Below, piece after piece: positions 46,178 through 54,940 of a stretch of DNA of 64,000 nt. This stretch comes from Azospirillum brasilense. Lineage in GTDB: Bacteria > Pseudomonadota > Alphaproteobacteria > Azospirillales > Azospirillaceae. The notes under the pieces were generated by a model. The model searched no databases, was not told the origin of the DNA, and was given only the letters and a program-made list of their open reading frames with translations. The position numbers and the translations under genes were made by a program. Every line of letters starts with the position of its first letter. Position 1 is the first letter of the stretch. The stretch covers positions 374,001 to 438,000 of the forward strand of contig NZ_CP059453.1 in the NCBI RefSeq assembly GCF_022023855.1, in the 5' to 3' direction.

Positions 46178-46987
46178 TCAGACGGCGGTGCCGAGGACGG
46201 TGCCGAAGGCGCGGTAGAAGCCCTCCGCGTCGTCCCAGGGGATCATGTGCCCGGCCCCCTCGACGCGGGTGACGGCCAGCTCGGGCTGGAGCCGGCGGAT
46301 TTCCGCCTCCTCCTCGGGCCGGATCACGTCGCCGCGCCCGGCGGCGATCAGCAGGGCCGGGCAGGGGATGCGCGGGAAGTCGGCGTGGATGTCGTCGGTC
46401 TGGAAGTCGTTGAAGGCGGTGACGATGGCCCGCTCGTCGCAGGTGTGCAGCCATTCGGCGCGCAGGCGGAGTTGCTCGTCGGTCCAGGTCGGGCAGAAGG
46501 GCCGCATCGCCTCCAGGTCGGCGCCCTCGCGCATCAGGCGGATGGAGTCCACATACCAGGGCAACTGCGCCGGGTAGGGACGGCGGCCCGGCCCGGAGAC
46601 CGGCGGATCGACCATGACCAGCCGCGCCGGGGTTGCGCCATGGCGGCTGACCGCGCGCAGGCCGATGCGGGCACCCATGGAATGGCCGACCAGTGCGTAG
46701 TCGCGCAGCCCCAGAGCCTCGGCGAAGGCCGTCACGTCGGCGGCCATGGCGTCCAGCCCATAGTCGAGCGCGTCCGACGCCTCCGACAGGCCGCGCCCGC
46801 GCACGTCGAGCACGTAGGTGTCGAAGTTGCGCCCGAAGCGCTCCGCCACGAAGCCCCAGGTGACGGCGGGGCTGGTGATGCCCGGCACGATCACCACGGA
46901 ACGCCCCTGGCCGCCGTAACGCAGGTAATGCTGGCGGATGCCGTTGGCGCGGACGTTCGCGCCGTAGCGGTAGGTGCTGCTGGTCAT
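46178..46987 (-). CDS. nicD: N-formylmaleamate deformylase
   Basis: A 269-residue alpha/beta hydrolase. The triad is Ser103 (VGHSMGAR), Asp127 (MVDPP) and His247 (GAGHMIP), each two positions later than in P. putida NicD. It releases formate from N-formylmaleamate to give maleamate. It lies 11 bp after nicE and 27 bp before nicX. Confidence 0.93.
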   Translation of the reverse strand: MTSSTYRYGANVRANGIRQHYLRYGGQGRSVVIVPGITSPAVTWGFVAERFGRNFDTYVLDVRGRGLSEASDALDYGLDAMAADVTAFAEALGLRDYALVGHSMGARIGLRAVSRHGATPARLVMVDPPVSGPGRRPYPAQLPWYVDSIRLMREGADLEAMRPFCPTWTDEQLRLRAEWLHTCDERAIVTAFNDFQTDDIHADFPRIPCPALLIAAGRGDVIRPEEEAEIRRLQPELAVTRVEGAGHMIPWDDAEGFYRAFGTVLGTAV

Positions 46988-46998
46988 GGCATCCCCCG

Positions 46999-47754
46999 TC
47001 AGTAGGCGCCGGAGAGCAGGGCGCCGGCCCCCGGAACGCGCGTCGGCAGGCCCAGCGCCTTCAGCTTGGCGTAGGTGGTGGCGACGGCGGCGCTCAGCAC
47101 CGGCTTGCCGGTCATCGCCTCGACCTGCGCGATGGCGGGCAGCGACGGCATCTGGACGCAGGCCGACAGCACCACGGCGTCCACCCCGGTGGTGTCCATG
47201 CCCGCGACGATTCCCGGCAGGCGGGACGGGTCGTGACGCCCGACCTCCAGATTGTCGGGGATTTCCAGGGCCCGCCAATCGGCGACCTGCACGCCCTCAT
47301 GTTCGATGTAATCGACGACGAGCTGCGCCAGCGGCTTCATGTAGGGGGCGACCAGGGCGATGCGCTTGGCACCCAGCACGTGCAGCGCGTCGACGAGCGC
47401 GCCGGCGCTGGTGATGACCGGGGCCGTTCCGCCGTTCTCAGCGGTGCGCCCGTGCAGCCGCTCCTGCGAGACGCGGTGGTATCCCTTGCCCATGCTCATG
47501 ATGGCGACGAGGCAGGCGTAGCCCAGCACGTCGACGCGGGCGTCCGACAGCTCCAGCGCGCAGCGGTCGGACTCGGCGTCCATGGCGGCGAGTTCCTCCT
47601 TCTTCACCGTCTTCATGCGCATGCGGCTGGAATGGAAGGTGAAGCGGGTGCCGTGCGCCAGCGCGTGGGCGGTCAGCATCGCCGGGATTTCCGTCTCCAT
47701 GGTCGTGTTGGAGCTGGGGACGATCTGGCCGATGCGATAGGTCTTGTTGGTCAT
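46999..47754 (-). CDS. nicE: Maleate cis-trans isomerase
   Basis: A 251-residue Asp/Glu-racemase-superfamily protein with the two catalytic cysteines Cys81 (GYACLVAIMSMG) and Cys199 (LSACVQMPS) and the family start IGQIVPSSNTTMETEIP. It converts maleate to fumarate, which enters the TCA cycle. A family A repeat separates it from nicC. Confidence 0.93.
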   Translation of the reverse strand: MTNKTYRIGQIVPSSNTTMETEIPAMLTAHALAHGTRFTFHSSRMRMKTVKKEELAAMDAESDRCALELSDARVDVLGYACLVAIMSMGKGYHRVSQERLHGRTAENGGTAPVITSAGALVDALHVLGAKRIALVAPYMKPLAQLVVDYIEHEGVQVADWRALEIPDNLEVGRHDPSRLPGIVAGMDTTGVDAVVLSACVQMPSLPAIAQVEAMTGKPVLSAAVATTYAKLKALGLPTRVPGAGALLSGAY

Positions 47755-47802
47755 GGTCGGTCCTTGGAGATGTCTTGCGGCGGGGCTGGCTTTCGTTGCT
47801 GC

Positions 47803-47911
47803 CTTTGCCCCCACCCCGGCCCTCCCCCGCTAACGCAGGGGAGGGAGACGATCGCGGAGCGGCAGCAGTCCCCTCCCCTGCGAGAGCGGGGGAGGGTTAG
47901 GGTGGGGGCAA
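47803..47911. repeat. GC-rich intergenic inverted repeat, family A copy 3
   Basis: Arms TTTGCCCCCACCCCGGCCCT and AGGGTTAGGGTGGGGGCAA enclose a second inverted pair built on CCCCTCCC/GGGAGGG. It lies between nicC and nicE inside the nic gene train and could lower or stabilise downstream expression. Confidence 0.8.
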
Positions 47912-47922
47912 CGTCGCCCCAC

Positions 47923-49134
47923 TCACGCCACGAGGCGCGGCTTGTCGGAGAGGTTGGGGCGGAAGGCGCGGGCGTCGTACTGGTAGACCCAGTTGGCCTG
48001 GATGCCAGTGGCCTGCGGGTTGAACAGGCCGCGCAGCCAGTACATGAAGTCACGCTTCGCCTGGGCCAGCGGGGAAGGCAGGTGGTAGGTCCGCCCGCGC
48101 TCCCGCGCCTCCAGCTGGACGCGGCTGGTGCGGGGAAGCCGCTCCGCCTCGTAGTCGCGCAGCGCCGAGGCTACGTCGCTGCCGTGCCCCTTCAGGGATT
48201 CGGCCAGCACATAGGCGTCCTCGATCGCCATGGCGGCGCCTTGCGAGAGGAAGGGCAGCATGGGGTGTGCCGCGTCGCCCATCAGCGTGATGCGGCCCTT
48301 CGACCAGCTTGTCATCGGGTCGCGGTCGAACAGGCCCCATTTGTAGACCTGATCCACCTTGCTGAAGAGCGTCTCCACATTGCGGTGCCAGCCGCGGAAG
48401 GCGCCGAGCATCTCCTCCTTGCTGCTGGGGGCGTTCCAGGACTCCTCGACCCACTCCTTGGTCTCGGCGACCGCCACGATGTTCACGGCCTTGCCGCCGC
48501 GCACGTAGTAGGTCACGACGTGGCTGTGCGGCCCGAACCAGAAGGAGGCGTCGGGGCTGACGTAGTCCACCACCCCGCCGGTCGGCACCACGGCGCGGTA
48601 GCACATGTGGCCGGTGAAGCGCGGCGCCTCCGGCCCGAACAAAGCGGAGCGCACGACGGAGCGCACGCCGTCGGCGCCGACGATCAGGTCGGCCTCGTAC
48701 TCGCTGCCGTCGCTGAAGCTGGCGACCGCCGTGGTCTTGTCCTGGCGCACGCCGGTGCAGCCCACCCCGAAATTGGCGACGCTCTCCGGGACCAGAGAGG
48801 CCAGGATGGCGTGCAGGTCGGCGCGGTGGATGTGGATGAAGGGCGCGTCGTAGAGCACCGGGCAGGTCTCGATCAGCGGCGTGCGGAAGCTCTCCCGCCC
48901 GCTGCGCCAGTTGCGCCCGACCAGCGATTGCGGCAGGAAGCCGGCGGCCAGCATCTTGTCCAGAAGCCCCAGCGACTTGATGACCTTCACCGCGTTCGGC
49001 GTCATCTGGATGCCGGCGCCGATCTCGCCGAAGCCCGGCGCCCGCTCGAACAGGCGGACCTCGAAGCCGCGCTGGAGCAGGCTGCCGGCCAGCGCGACGC
49101 CGCCGATGCCGCCGCCGACGATGCCAATTCGCAT
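47923..49134 (-). CDS. nicC: 6-Hydroxynicotinate 3-monooxygenase
   Basis: A 403-residue class A flavin monooxygenase with the FAD fingerprint IGIVGGGIGGVALAGSLLQR, the DG motif LIVGADGVRS and the GD motif LMGDAAHPMLPFLSQGAAMA. It performs decarboxylative hydroxylation of 6-hydroxynicotinate to 2,5-dihydroxypyridine. Salicylate hydroxylases share the fold; the nicXDEF neighbours decide the call. It starts at 49134, which discards an N-terminal extension in the open frame. The TetR-like half palindrome lies about 50 bp upstream. Confidence 0.92.
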   Translation of the reverse strand: MRIGIVGGGIGGVALAGSLLQRGFEVRLFERAPGFGEIGAGIQMTPNAVKVIKSLGLLDKMLAAGFLPQSLVGRNWRSGRESFRTPLIETCPVLYDAPFIHIHRADLHAILASLVPESVANFGVGCTGVRQDKTTAVASFSDGSEYEADLIVGADGVRSVVRSALFGPEAPRFTGHMCYRAVVPTGGVVDYVSPDASFWFGPHSHVVTYYVRGGKAVNIVAVAETKEWVEESWNAPSSKEEMLGAFRGWHRNVETLFSKVDQVYKWGLFDRDPMTSWSKGRITLMGDAAHPMLPFLSQGAAMAIEDAYVLAESLKGHGSDVASALRDYEAERLPRTSRVQLEARERGRTYHLPSPLAQAKRDFMYWLRGLFNPQATGIQANWVYQYDARAFRPNLSDKPRLVA

Positions 49135-49184
49135 GTTGGTTCGCACTCTTGCCTCCTGAAGGACGGCGACCGAGAATTGTTCGG

Positions 49185-49197
49185 TCGTTCGTTTAAT
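49185..49197. promoter_or_regulatory. Half palindrome TCGTTCGTTTAAT before nicC
   Basis: It matches 12 of 13 bases of the right half of the 18-bp palindrome at 54547-54564. Its left arm is not conserved. It lies 51 bp upstream of nicC. Confidence 0.4.
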
Positions 49198-49231
49198 TAT
49201 TCGTGACACGGCCTTTCGCCGTGTGGCGGCC

Positions 49232-49996
49232 TCAGCCGCCCAGATAGGCGCGCAGCAGGTCGGGGTCGCCGCGCAGCTCCGCCGAGGGGCGGCTGGCGGT
49301 GATGCGGCCCGTCTTGACCACATAGGCCCGGCTGGCGACGCCCAGCGCGTTGTGGATGTTCTGCTCGACCAGCAGGACGGTCACGCCGTGGGCGTTGACG
49401 GAGCGCACCACGTCGAACACCTCGTCGGCCATCTTCGGGCTGAGGCCGAGGCTGGGCTCGTCCAGCATCAGCAGCCGCGGCTCCGACATCAGCGCGCGGG
49501 CGATGGCGAGCATCTGCTGCTCGCCGCCGCTGAGCGTGCCGGCCATCTGGCGCGACCGCTCGCGCAGGCGGGGGAAGCGGTGGAAGGTCATGCCGATGCG
49601 GCGCTGCACCTCCTCGCGCGAACGGCAGAGATAGGCGCCGAGCGCGATGTTCTCCTGCACCGTCATGTTCGGCCAGACGTGCCGTTCCTCCGGGCAGTGG
49701 GCGATGCCGGCGGCGACGATGCGGTCGGCGGGTAGGTTGGCGATCGGCTTGCCGTTCCAGACGATGGTCCCGGAGCGCGCCTTCAGCAGGCCGGAAATGG
49801 CCCGCAGGATGGTGCTCTTGCCGGCACCGTTGGCGCCGATCAGGGCCACCGTCTCGCCGGCCCGCACGTCCAGCGACACGCCGTGCAGCGCCGCGGTGGA
49901 GCCGTAGGCGACGTGCAAGCCCTCCACGGCGAGGACCGGCGCGTTGGCGGCTTCGGCGATGGCGGCGGGCGAGGGGGATTCGGAGAGCAGCGTCAT
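49232..49996 (-). CDS. livF: LIV-type ABC transporter ATPase, LivF family (nic locus)
   Basis: A 254-residue ATPase with Walker A GANGAGKST, signature LSGGEQQMLAIARAL and Walker B LLMLDEPSLGLSP. About 20 extra N-terminal residues precede PVLAVEGLHVAYG. It overlaps livG by ATGA and is the last importer gene before nicC. Confidence 0.92.
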   Translation of the reverse strand: MTLLSESPSPAAIAEAANAPVLAVEGLHVAYGSTAALHGVSLDVRAGETVALIGANGAGKSTILRAISGLLKARSGTIVWNGKPIANLPADRIVAAGIAHCPEERHVWPNMTVQENIALGAYLCRSREEVQRRIGMTFHRFPRLRERSRQMAGTLSGGEQQMLAIARALMSEPRLLMLDEPSLGLSPKMADEVFDVVRSVNAHGVTVLLVEQNIHNALGVASRAYVVKTGRITASRPSAELRGDPDLLRAYLGG

Positions 49997-50793
49997 GCGG
50001 CGGCCTTTCCGAGATAGGCTTCGGCGACCTGCCGGTTCTCCAGGATTTCGGCGGGCCGGCCCTCGGCCAGCTTGCGGCCGAAGTTGAGGACGACGATCCG
50101 GTCGGACACCGACATGACCAGATCCATGTTGTGCTCCACGATCAGCAGCGCGTCGATGCTGTGCCCGACCAGCGTCTTCAGCACCGCGCCGAAGGTCCCG
50201 GCCTCGTGGCTGTTCAGCCCGGCGGCGGGCTCGTCGAGCATCAGCAGGCTGGGCTTGGCGGCCAGCGCCACCGCGACCTCCAGCAGGCGCAGCTCGCCGC
50301 AGGACAGCAGATGCGCCGGGGCGTTCATGCGCTGGGCCAGACCCATGGTCTCGACGATGGCCGCGGCGCTCTCCCGCGCCTCCCGTTCGGCGCGGCGGAC
50401 CGCCTCGCCGGGAAAGAAGGTGGCGAGAAGGGATTGGCGGCTCGCCATGTAATGGCCGGTCAGCACATTCTCGAAAACCGTCAGCCGCTTCATGACGTTG
50501 GTCTTCTGGAAGCTGCGCACGAGGCCGAGCCGGGCGATGGCGTGGGGCTTGCGGTTGGTGATGTCCTGCCCCTTGAAGCGGACCCGCCCGTTGCTCGGCG
50601 CGTAGAAGCCAGTCAGCATGTTGAAGCAGGTCGTCTTGCCGGCGCCGTTGGGGCCGATCAGGCCGACGATCTCGCCGGGCTCGATGTGGAAGCTGAAGTC
50701 CTTCACCGCCGTGATGCCGCCGAAGATCATGGTCAGGTCGTCGGCGCGCAGAAGCGGCTGCCGGTCGGTGGTCGGCTGGGTGGTCGCCGTCAT
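49993..50793 (-). CDS. livG: LIV-type ABC transporter ATPase, LivG family (nic locus)
   Basis: A 266-residue ATPase with Walker A GPNGAGKTT, Walker B LLMLDEPAAGL and LIVEHNMDLV. The signature region is LLSCGELRLLEVAVAL, where a cysteine replaces the usual second glycine or tyrosine. The start at 50793 overlaps livM by ATGA. Confidence 0.9.
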   Translation of the reverse strand: MTATTQPTTDRQPLLRADDLTMIFGGITAVKDFSFHIEPGEIVGLIGPNGAGKTTCFNMLTGFYAPSNGRVRFKGQDITNRKPHAIARLGLVRSFQKTNVMKRLTVFENVLTGHYMASRQSLLATFFPGEAVRRAEREARESAAAIVETMGLAQRMNAPAHLLSCGELRLLEVAVALAAKPSLLMLDEPAAGLNSHEAGTFGAVLKTLVGHSIDALLIVEHNMDLVMSVSDRIVVLNFGRKLAEGRPAEILENRQVAEAYLGKAAA

Positions 50794-51761
50794 ACGGTGC
50801 GCTCCTTCGCGGCGTTTAGGGTCGGCTTGGCGGCCTGCTGCTCGCGGCGCAGGGCGATGAAGCCCATCAGGCCGTTGGGCAGGAAAAGGACGATGGCCAT
50901 GACGATCAGCCCGAACAGGGTGAGGCGGAGTTCCTGCACCTCGCGCAGATATTCCTCCAGCACCGTCACGATCACCGCGCCGGCCAGCGGGCCGATCAGC
51001 GTGCCCTTGCCGCCCAGCAGAACCATGATGATCATCGTCGCCATGAAGGCGAAGCGGAACACCTCCGGCCCGACGAAGGAGATGTAGTGGGCGTAGAAGC
51101 CCCCGGCCAAACCGGCCAGGAAGGCGCCCAGCACGAAGGCCTGCATGGCCGTGCCGAAGGGGTCGACGCCGATGGACTGCGCGACGTAGCGGTTCTCGCG
51201 CACCGCCACCGCCGCCCGGCCGGCGTTGGAATAGACGAAGCGGTAGGAGAGGTAGAGCGCCACCGCGGCAATGCCCAGCACGATCAGGAAGAAGCCGGCC
51301 TTGTCGGTGACCGTGACGTCCCCGAAGAGGGTCTGCCCGACGCCCGCCAGACCCATCGGGCCGTTGGTCACCGCGATCCAGTTGTTGGCGACGATGCGCA
51401 GCACCTCGGCGAAGGACAGGGTGACGATCACGAAGTAAGGGCCTTGCAGGCGCAGCGTGATCGCCCCGATGGCGAAGCCGAAGACGGCGGAGACCAGCCC
51501 GGCCAGCGGGATCGTCACCCACATCGGCATCCCCGCCTGGGTGGACAGCAGCGCCGCCGTGTAAGCGCCGGTGCCGAGGAAGGCGGTGTGGCCCAGCGAG
51601 AATTCGCCGACATAGCCGACCACCAGATTGAGGCTGCTCGCCAGAACCGCGTAGAACAGCGCCATGATGGCGAGGTGCAGGATGTACTGGTCCGTCACCG
51701 CGAAGGGCAGAAGCGCCGCCCCCGCCAGAAAGGCCAGCAGGATGTTGCGTTCCAGGGTCAT
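50790..51761 (-). CDS. livM: LIV-type ABC transporter permease, LivM family (nic locus)
   Basis: A 323-residue membrane protein with about nine helices and motifs SSLNLVVGYVGEFSLGHTAF, AAVAVRENRYVAQSIGVDPF and MVLLGGKGTLIGPLAGA. The last 20 residues are charged and cytoplasmic. The gene ends in ATGA overlap with livG. Confidence 0.9.
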   Translation of the reverse strand: MTLERNILLAFLAGAALLPFAVTDQYILHLAIMALFYAVLASSLNLVVGYVGEFSLGHTAFLGTGAYTAALLSTQAGMPMWVTIPLAGLVSAVFGFAIGAITLRLQGPYFVIVTLSFAEVLRIVANNWIAVTNGPMGLAGVGQTLFGDVTVTDKAGFFLIVLGIAAVALYLSYRFVYSNAGRAAVAVRENRYVAQSIGVDPFGTAMQAFVLGAFLAGLAGGFYAHYISFVGPEVFRFAFMATMIIMVLLGGKGTLIGPLAGAVIVTVLEEYLREVQELRLTLFGLIVMAIVLFLPNGLMGFIALRREQQAAKPTLNAAKERTV

Positions 51762-51762
51762 G

Positions 51763-52635
51763 TCAGGCCCTTTCCGTGCGGATCGAGAACAGGCCCTGGG
51801 GCCGGAACAGCAGGATCAGGATGACCAGGACGAAGCCGATCACGTCCACCATGCCCATGGAGACGTAGCCGCCCCACATCGCCTCGGCGACGCCCAGCAG
51901 CAGACCCCCGGCGATGGCGCCCGCGAAGCTGCCCATGCCGCCGAGGATCACCACGACGAAGCTCTTCAGGCTGATGAGCCCGCCGACCGACGCCTGGGCG
52001 GAGTAGATAGAGGCCAGCAGCATCCCCGACAGCGCGGCCAACGTGCAGCCCAGCGCGAAAGTGGCGGCGTAGACGTGGCCGGTGCGGATGCCGGCGAGGC
52101 TGGCGGCCATCGGGTCTTGGAAGGTGGCGCGCATCGCCGCCCCCAGCCGGGTCCGGCGGATCAGCAGATGGGCGCCGACGATCAGCGCGATGCCCACCGC
52201 CACGGCCAGCAGGCGCAGCTTGGTCACCGCGATCGGGCCGAAGAACAGCGGCCCTTCGGCCACCGCGCCGGCCACCTTCATGGGCGCCGGGCCGACCAGC
52301 AGGAGCGTGCCGTTGACCAGGAAGATCGACAGGCCGATGGTCAGCAGGATGCCCGGCTCCTCACCCTGGCCGCGCACCCGCTCGATCAGGAAACGGTCGA
52401 CCAGCCAGCCGACGGCGGCCATGAAGGCGGCGACCACGATCAGGCCGCTGAAGAAGTCGAGGCCCAGGTAATTGGTGACGAACCAGCCGCTGACCCCGCC
52501 CAGCATGTAGAACTCGCCATGGGCGAAGTTGACCACGCGCATCAGGCCGAAGATCAGCGTCAGGCCGAGGGCGGAGAGCGCGTAGAACACGCCCATGACC
52601 AGCCCGTTGGCCAGGAACTGCGGAAAGAGATCCAT
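51763..52635 (-). CDS. livH: LIV-type ABC transporter permease, LivH family (nic locus)
   Basis: A 290-residue permease from MDLFPQFLANGLVMG, with GLTLIFGLMRVVNFAHGEFY and VVILGGMGSFAGAIAGGLLL as LivH hallmarks. Nine further in-frame codons upstream are less likely to be translated. It lies one base before livM in transcription order. Confidence 0.9.
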   Translation of the reverse strand: MDLFPQFLANGLVMGVFYALSALGLTLIFGLMRVVNFAHGEFYMLGGVSGWFVTNYLGLDFFSGLIVVAAFMAAVGWLVDRFLIERVRGQGEEPGILLTIGLSIFLVNGTLLLVGPAPMKVAGAVAEGPLFFGPIAVTKLRLLAVAVGIALIVGAHLLIRRTRLGAAMRATFQDPMAASLAGIRTGHVYAATFALGCTLAALSGMLLASIYSAQASVGGLISLKSFVVVILGGMGSFAGAIAGGLLLGVAEAMWGGYVSMGMVDVIGFVLVILILLFRPQGLFSIRTERA

Positions 52636-52733
52636 GACGTTCTCGCAAAAGCAGGCCCGCACAAACGGTGCGTTGGATCGGTGCGCGCCGCGGGAACGGT
52701 GCCGTCACGGCAGCCCCGCGGCGCGCCCGCCGG

Positions 52734-53870
52734 TCAGTGCGGCGCGTCCACCGGGGTGGAGGCGATCACCTTCGGTTCGCCCTTCTCGATCCGCACCAGC
52801 ACCGCGTCGAAGCCGTAGGCCTGGCCCTTGTCGGTGAACTTGTAGACGCCGTTCGGCGCCTCGTAGCTGGTCTTGGCGAGCGACGCCCGGATGGCCTCGG
52901 CGTCCGTGCCGCCGGCCCGCGCGATGGCCTGCCCGGCGATGTTCAGCGCGTTGTAGCCGGCGGCGCCGTACTTGCCGGGCTTGATGCCGTACTTCGCCTG
53001 GTATTTCTGGACGAAGGTCTGGTTGCGCGGTGTGTCCATGCTGGAGGCGTAGGGGACGGCGGCGTGGATGCCCTCCGCGGCCTCACCGGTCAGGTTGATG
53101 AAGTCGGCGGTGGCCCAGGAGCCGACGCCGAACACCTTGGTGTCCAGACCCATCTCGCGGATCTGCTTGACCAGGATGGAGCCGTCCTGCGTCTCCGCGG
53201 CGACGAACACGCCGTCCGGCTTGGCGGCGCGCAGCTTGGTCAGCAGCGTGAAGAAGTCGGTGGCGCCGTGGTCGAAATACTCGGTCAGCACCGTCTTGAC
53301 GCCCAGCGCCGTCAGGTCGCGGGAGAATTCCTCCACCCCGCCGCGGCCCCAGTCGTCGTTGACGCCGATGTAGGCGACCTTGGTCAGCTTCAGGTCGTTG
53401 GCGAGGATCTTGGCGAAGGCCTCCGCCATCAGCGCGTCCGTCTCGGCGGCGCGGAAGAAGTAGGGGTTGCCCTGCTCCGTCAGGCTGGCCTTCGACGACA
53501 CGCCGGTGATCAGCGGCAGCTTGTACTTCTGGGCCACCGGCATGATCGCCGCGGTGGCGGAGCTGCAGAAGGCGCCGACCAGCGTGACGACCTTGTCCTT
53601 CTGCACCAGCTTCTCGACGGCGTTGACCGAGTTGGCCGGCGTACACTGGCCGTCTTCGACGATCAGTTCGATCTTCTTGCCGAGGACGCCCCCCGCGGCG
53701 TTCATCTCCTCGACGGCGAGCCGGGCGCCTTCCACCACGGACTTGCCGTTGTAGGCGACCGATCCGGTCAGCGGCTGGACCAGCCCGATCCTGACCGTGT
53801 CCTGCGCCTGCGCCGGAACCGACGCGGCGACGCCGGTCAACAGCAGGCCGCCCAGTACCACGTTTCTCAT
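52734..53870 (-). CDS. LIV-type ABC transporter substrate-binding protein (nic locus)
   Basis: A 378-residue periplasmic protein. Signal peptide to about VPAQAQ, then TVRIGLVQPLTGSVAYNGKS and the lobes LVGAFCSSATAAIMPVAQKY and GAAGYNALNIAGQAI. GGAGGGAG stands before the ATG at 53870. It leads the train livHMGF-nicCEDXF. A ligand in the nicotinate route, such as nicotinate or 6-hydroxynicotinate, is inferred from that arrangement only. Confidence 0.88.
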   Translation of the reverse strand: MRNVVLGGLLLTGVAASVPAQAQDTVRIGLVQPLTGSVAYNGKSVVEGARLAVEEMNAAGGVLGKKIELIVEDGQCTPANSVNAVEKLVQKDKVVTLVGAFCSSATAAIMPVAQKYKLPLITGVSSKASLTEQGNPYFFRAAETDALMAEAFAKILANDLKLTKVAYIGVNDDWGRGGVEEFSRDLTALGVKTVLTEYFDHGATDFFTLLTKLRAAKPDGVFVAAETQDGSILVKQIREMGLDTKVFGVGSWATADFINLTGEAAEGIHAAVPYASSMDTPRNQTFVQKYQAKYGIKPGKYGAAGYNALNIAGQAIARAGGTDAEAIRASLAKTSYEAPNGVYKFTDKGQAYGFDAVLVRIEKGEPKVIASTPVDAPH

Positions 53871-54010
53871 CTCTCCCTCCGCGTTCGACGGTGATGTCGC
53901 GATGACGGCGAATGACGATTCCCTGTCGGCGCCCCGCCGCTCGCGGCGTGGGCGCGTCGGCCCGTTGCGGGAACGCATGCCGTCCGATGCGGCAACCGTT
54001 CCCGTGTTTT

Positions 54011-54028
54011 ATTATACGGCCAATTAAT
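54011..54028. promoter_or_regulatory. TetR-like 18-bp palindrome before the nic importer operon
   Basis: ATTATACGGCCAATTAAT, read on the minus strand, matches 13 of 18 bases of the perfect palindrome at 54547-54564, including both outer arms. It lies 141 bp upstream of the binding-protein start in an AT-rich promoter-like stretch. Confidence 0.45.
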
Positions 54029-54136
54029 TATGTAGGGATGCTAACGGTCGCGTCGCGGCGCTGTCAATCGCTTTTCCGACGAAGACGGTTGGGGATTTTT
54101 TGCGGCTGTGTTTTGGCGCCGTGTTCGGCGCGCTCC

Positions 54137-54526
54137 TCAGCGGAGCGCGTCCAGCGTGTCGGCGTTGGGGCAGAGCCGGGCGTGCTCCGGTTGCGTGCAG
54201 CCCTCGGCCAGCAGACGGCGGCAGGTGCGGGCGCTGCGGCAAAGCGCGCAGACGCGCTGCAGGTCGTTCATCAGGTCGGGGCGATCCTGCTCCACCGCGG
54301 CGCCGTCGACGCCGTGCAGCGCCATCGCGGCGGGCAGCAGCGCGCCGACATGGCCGGCGCGCAGCACGGCCGGGGCGGTCAGGTCGGTCAGGCCGGCGTC
54401 GGCCAGCACGCGGTCGCGGTCGTGCGGCGCCAGCGTCTGGAGCGCGTCCAGGGACCGCGCGCCGCGCCAGCCGCGCAGGAGTTTCGCGCACAGGCCCTCA
54501 TGCGGCGCGGGGGCGGGGGTGGTCAT
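54137..54526 (-). CDS. Cysteine-containing protein, DUF6455-like
   Basis: A 129-residue protein with the block LMNDLQRVCALCRSARTCRR and a late ARLCPNADTLDAL. That spacing of cysteines resembles DUF6455 proteins and could bind a metal. The N-terminal half is helical. No signal peptide or membrane segment is present. GGAG precedes the ATG at 54526, and a perfect TetR-like palindrome lies 21 bp upstream. Function is unknown. Confidence 0.7.
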   Translation of the reverse strand: MTTPAPAPHEGLCAKLLRGWRGARSLDALQTLAPHDRDRVLADAGLTDLTAPAVLRAGHVGALLPAAMALHGVDGAAVEQDRPDLMNDLQRVCALCRSARTCRRLLAEGCTQPEHARLCPNADTLDALR

Positions 54527-54546
54527 GGGAGTCTCCGAAGCGAGTT

Positions 54547-54564
54547 ATTAATCGTTCGATTAAT
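54547..54564. promoter_or_regulatory. Perfect palindrome ATTAATCGTTCGATTAAT
   Basis: Two 8-bp arms with a 2-base centre, 21 bp upstream of the DUF6455-like gene. It is a typical TetR-family operator shape. Related sequences lie at 54011 and 49185. Confidence 0.6.
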
Positions 54565-54619
54565 ATTCCTGGCTGGAGCCCTCCGCGCCTTGATGTGGAT
54601 CAGCCGCGCCCGGTTTTCG

Positions 54620-54898
54620 TCACGGGGACGGCCGAGTCCCGACGCAGCGCACGGCGTAGCGCCGGAAGCCGAAGCCGGACTCGCCCTCGCAGCGCTCGAC
54701 CACGAAGGCTGCGCGCCTCGTGACGACGCGGCTTCCCATGGCGAGCGGGGTGTCGTGCGCCAGCTCCAGCATCATGCGCTGCTGGCGCCGCGGGTGGGAC
54801 AGCAGCAGGGCGCGGGCCTTGCCCAGCCGCCGCCCCTCGGCGTCGCGGCAGCGGGCCGGGACCTCGAACATCCAGAAAGCGAGCGCGGCTTCGGACAT
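54620..54898 (-). CDS. Small uncharacterised protein, 92 residues
   Basis: A soluble protein beginning MSEAALAFWMFEVPARCRDA, with a basic middle (SHPRRQQRMMLELAHD) and beta-rich end (VVTRRAAFVVERCEGESGFG). AAGGA lies eight bases before ATG 54898. I do not recognise the family. It is separated from its neighbours by an operator on one side and a family A repeat on the other. Confidence 0.6.
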   Translation of the reverse strand: MSEAALAFWMFEVPARCRDAEGRRLGKARALLLSHPRRQQRMMLELAHDTPLAMGSRVVTRRAAFVVERCEGESGFGFRRYAVRCVGTRPSP

Positions 54899-54940
54899 GG
54901 GCGGAGTCCTTGTCGGATGGTGGGGTGTTCGGGTGGCGAC

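Noticed and set aside
54116..54131. GCGCCG-TGTT-CGGCGC hairpin as terminator of the DUF6455-like gene
   Set aside because: On the minus strand the hairpin is followed by A residues, not T, so it does not fit an intrinsic terminator.
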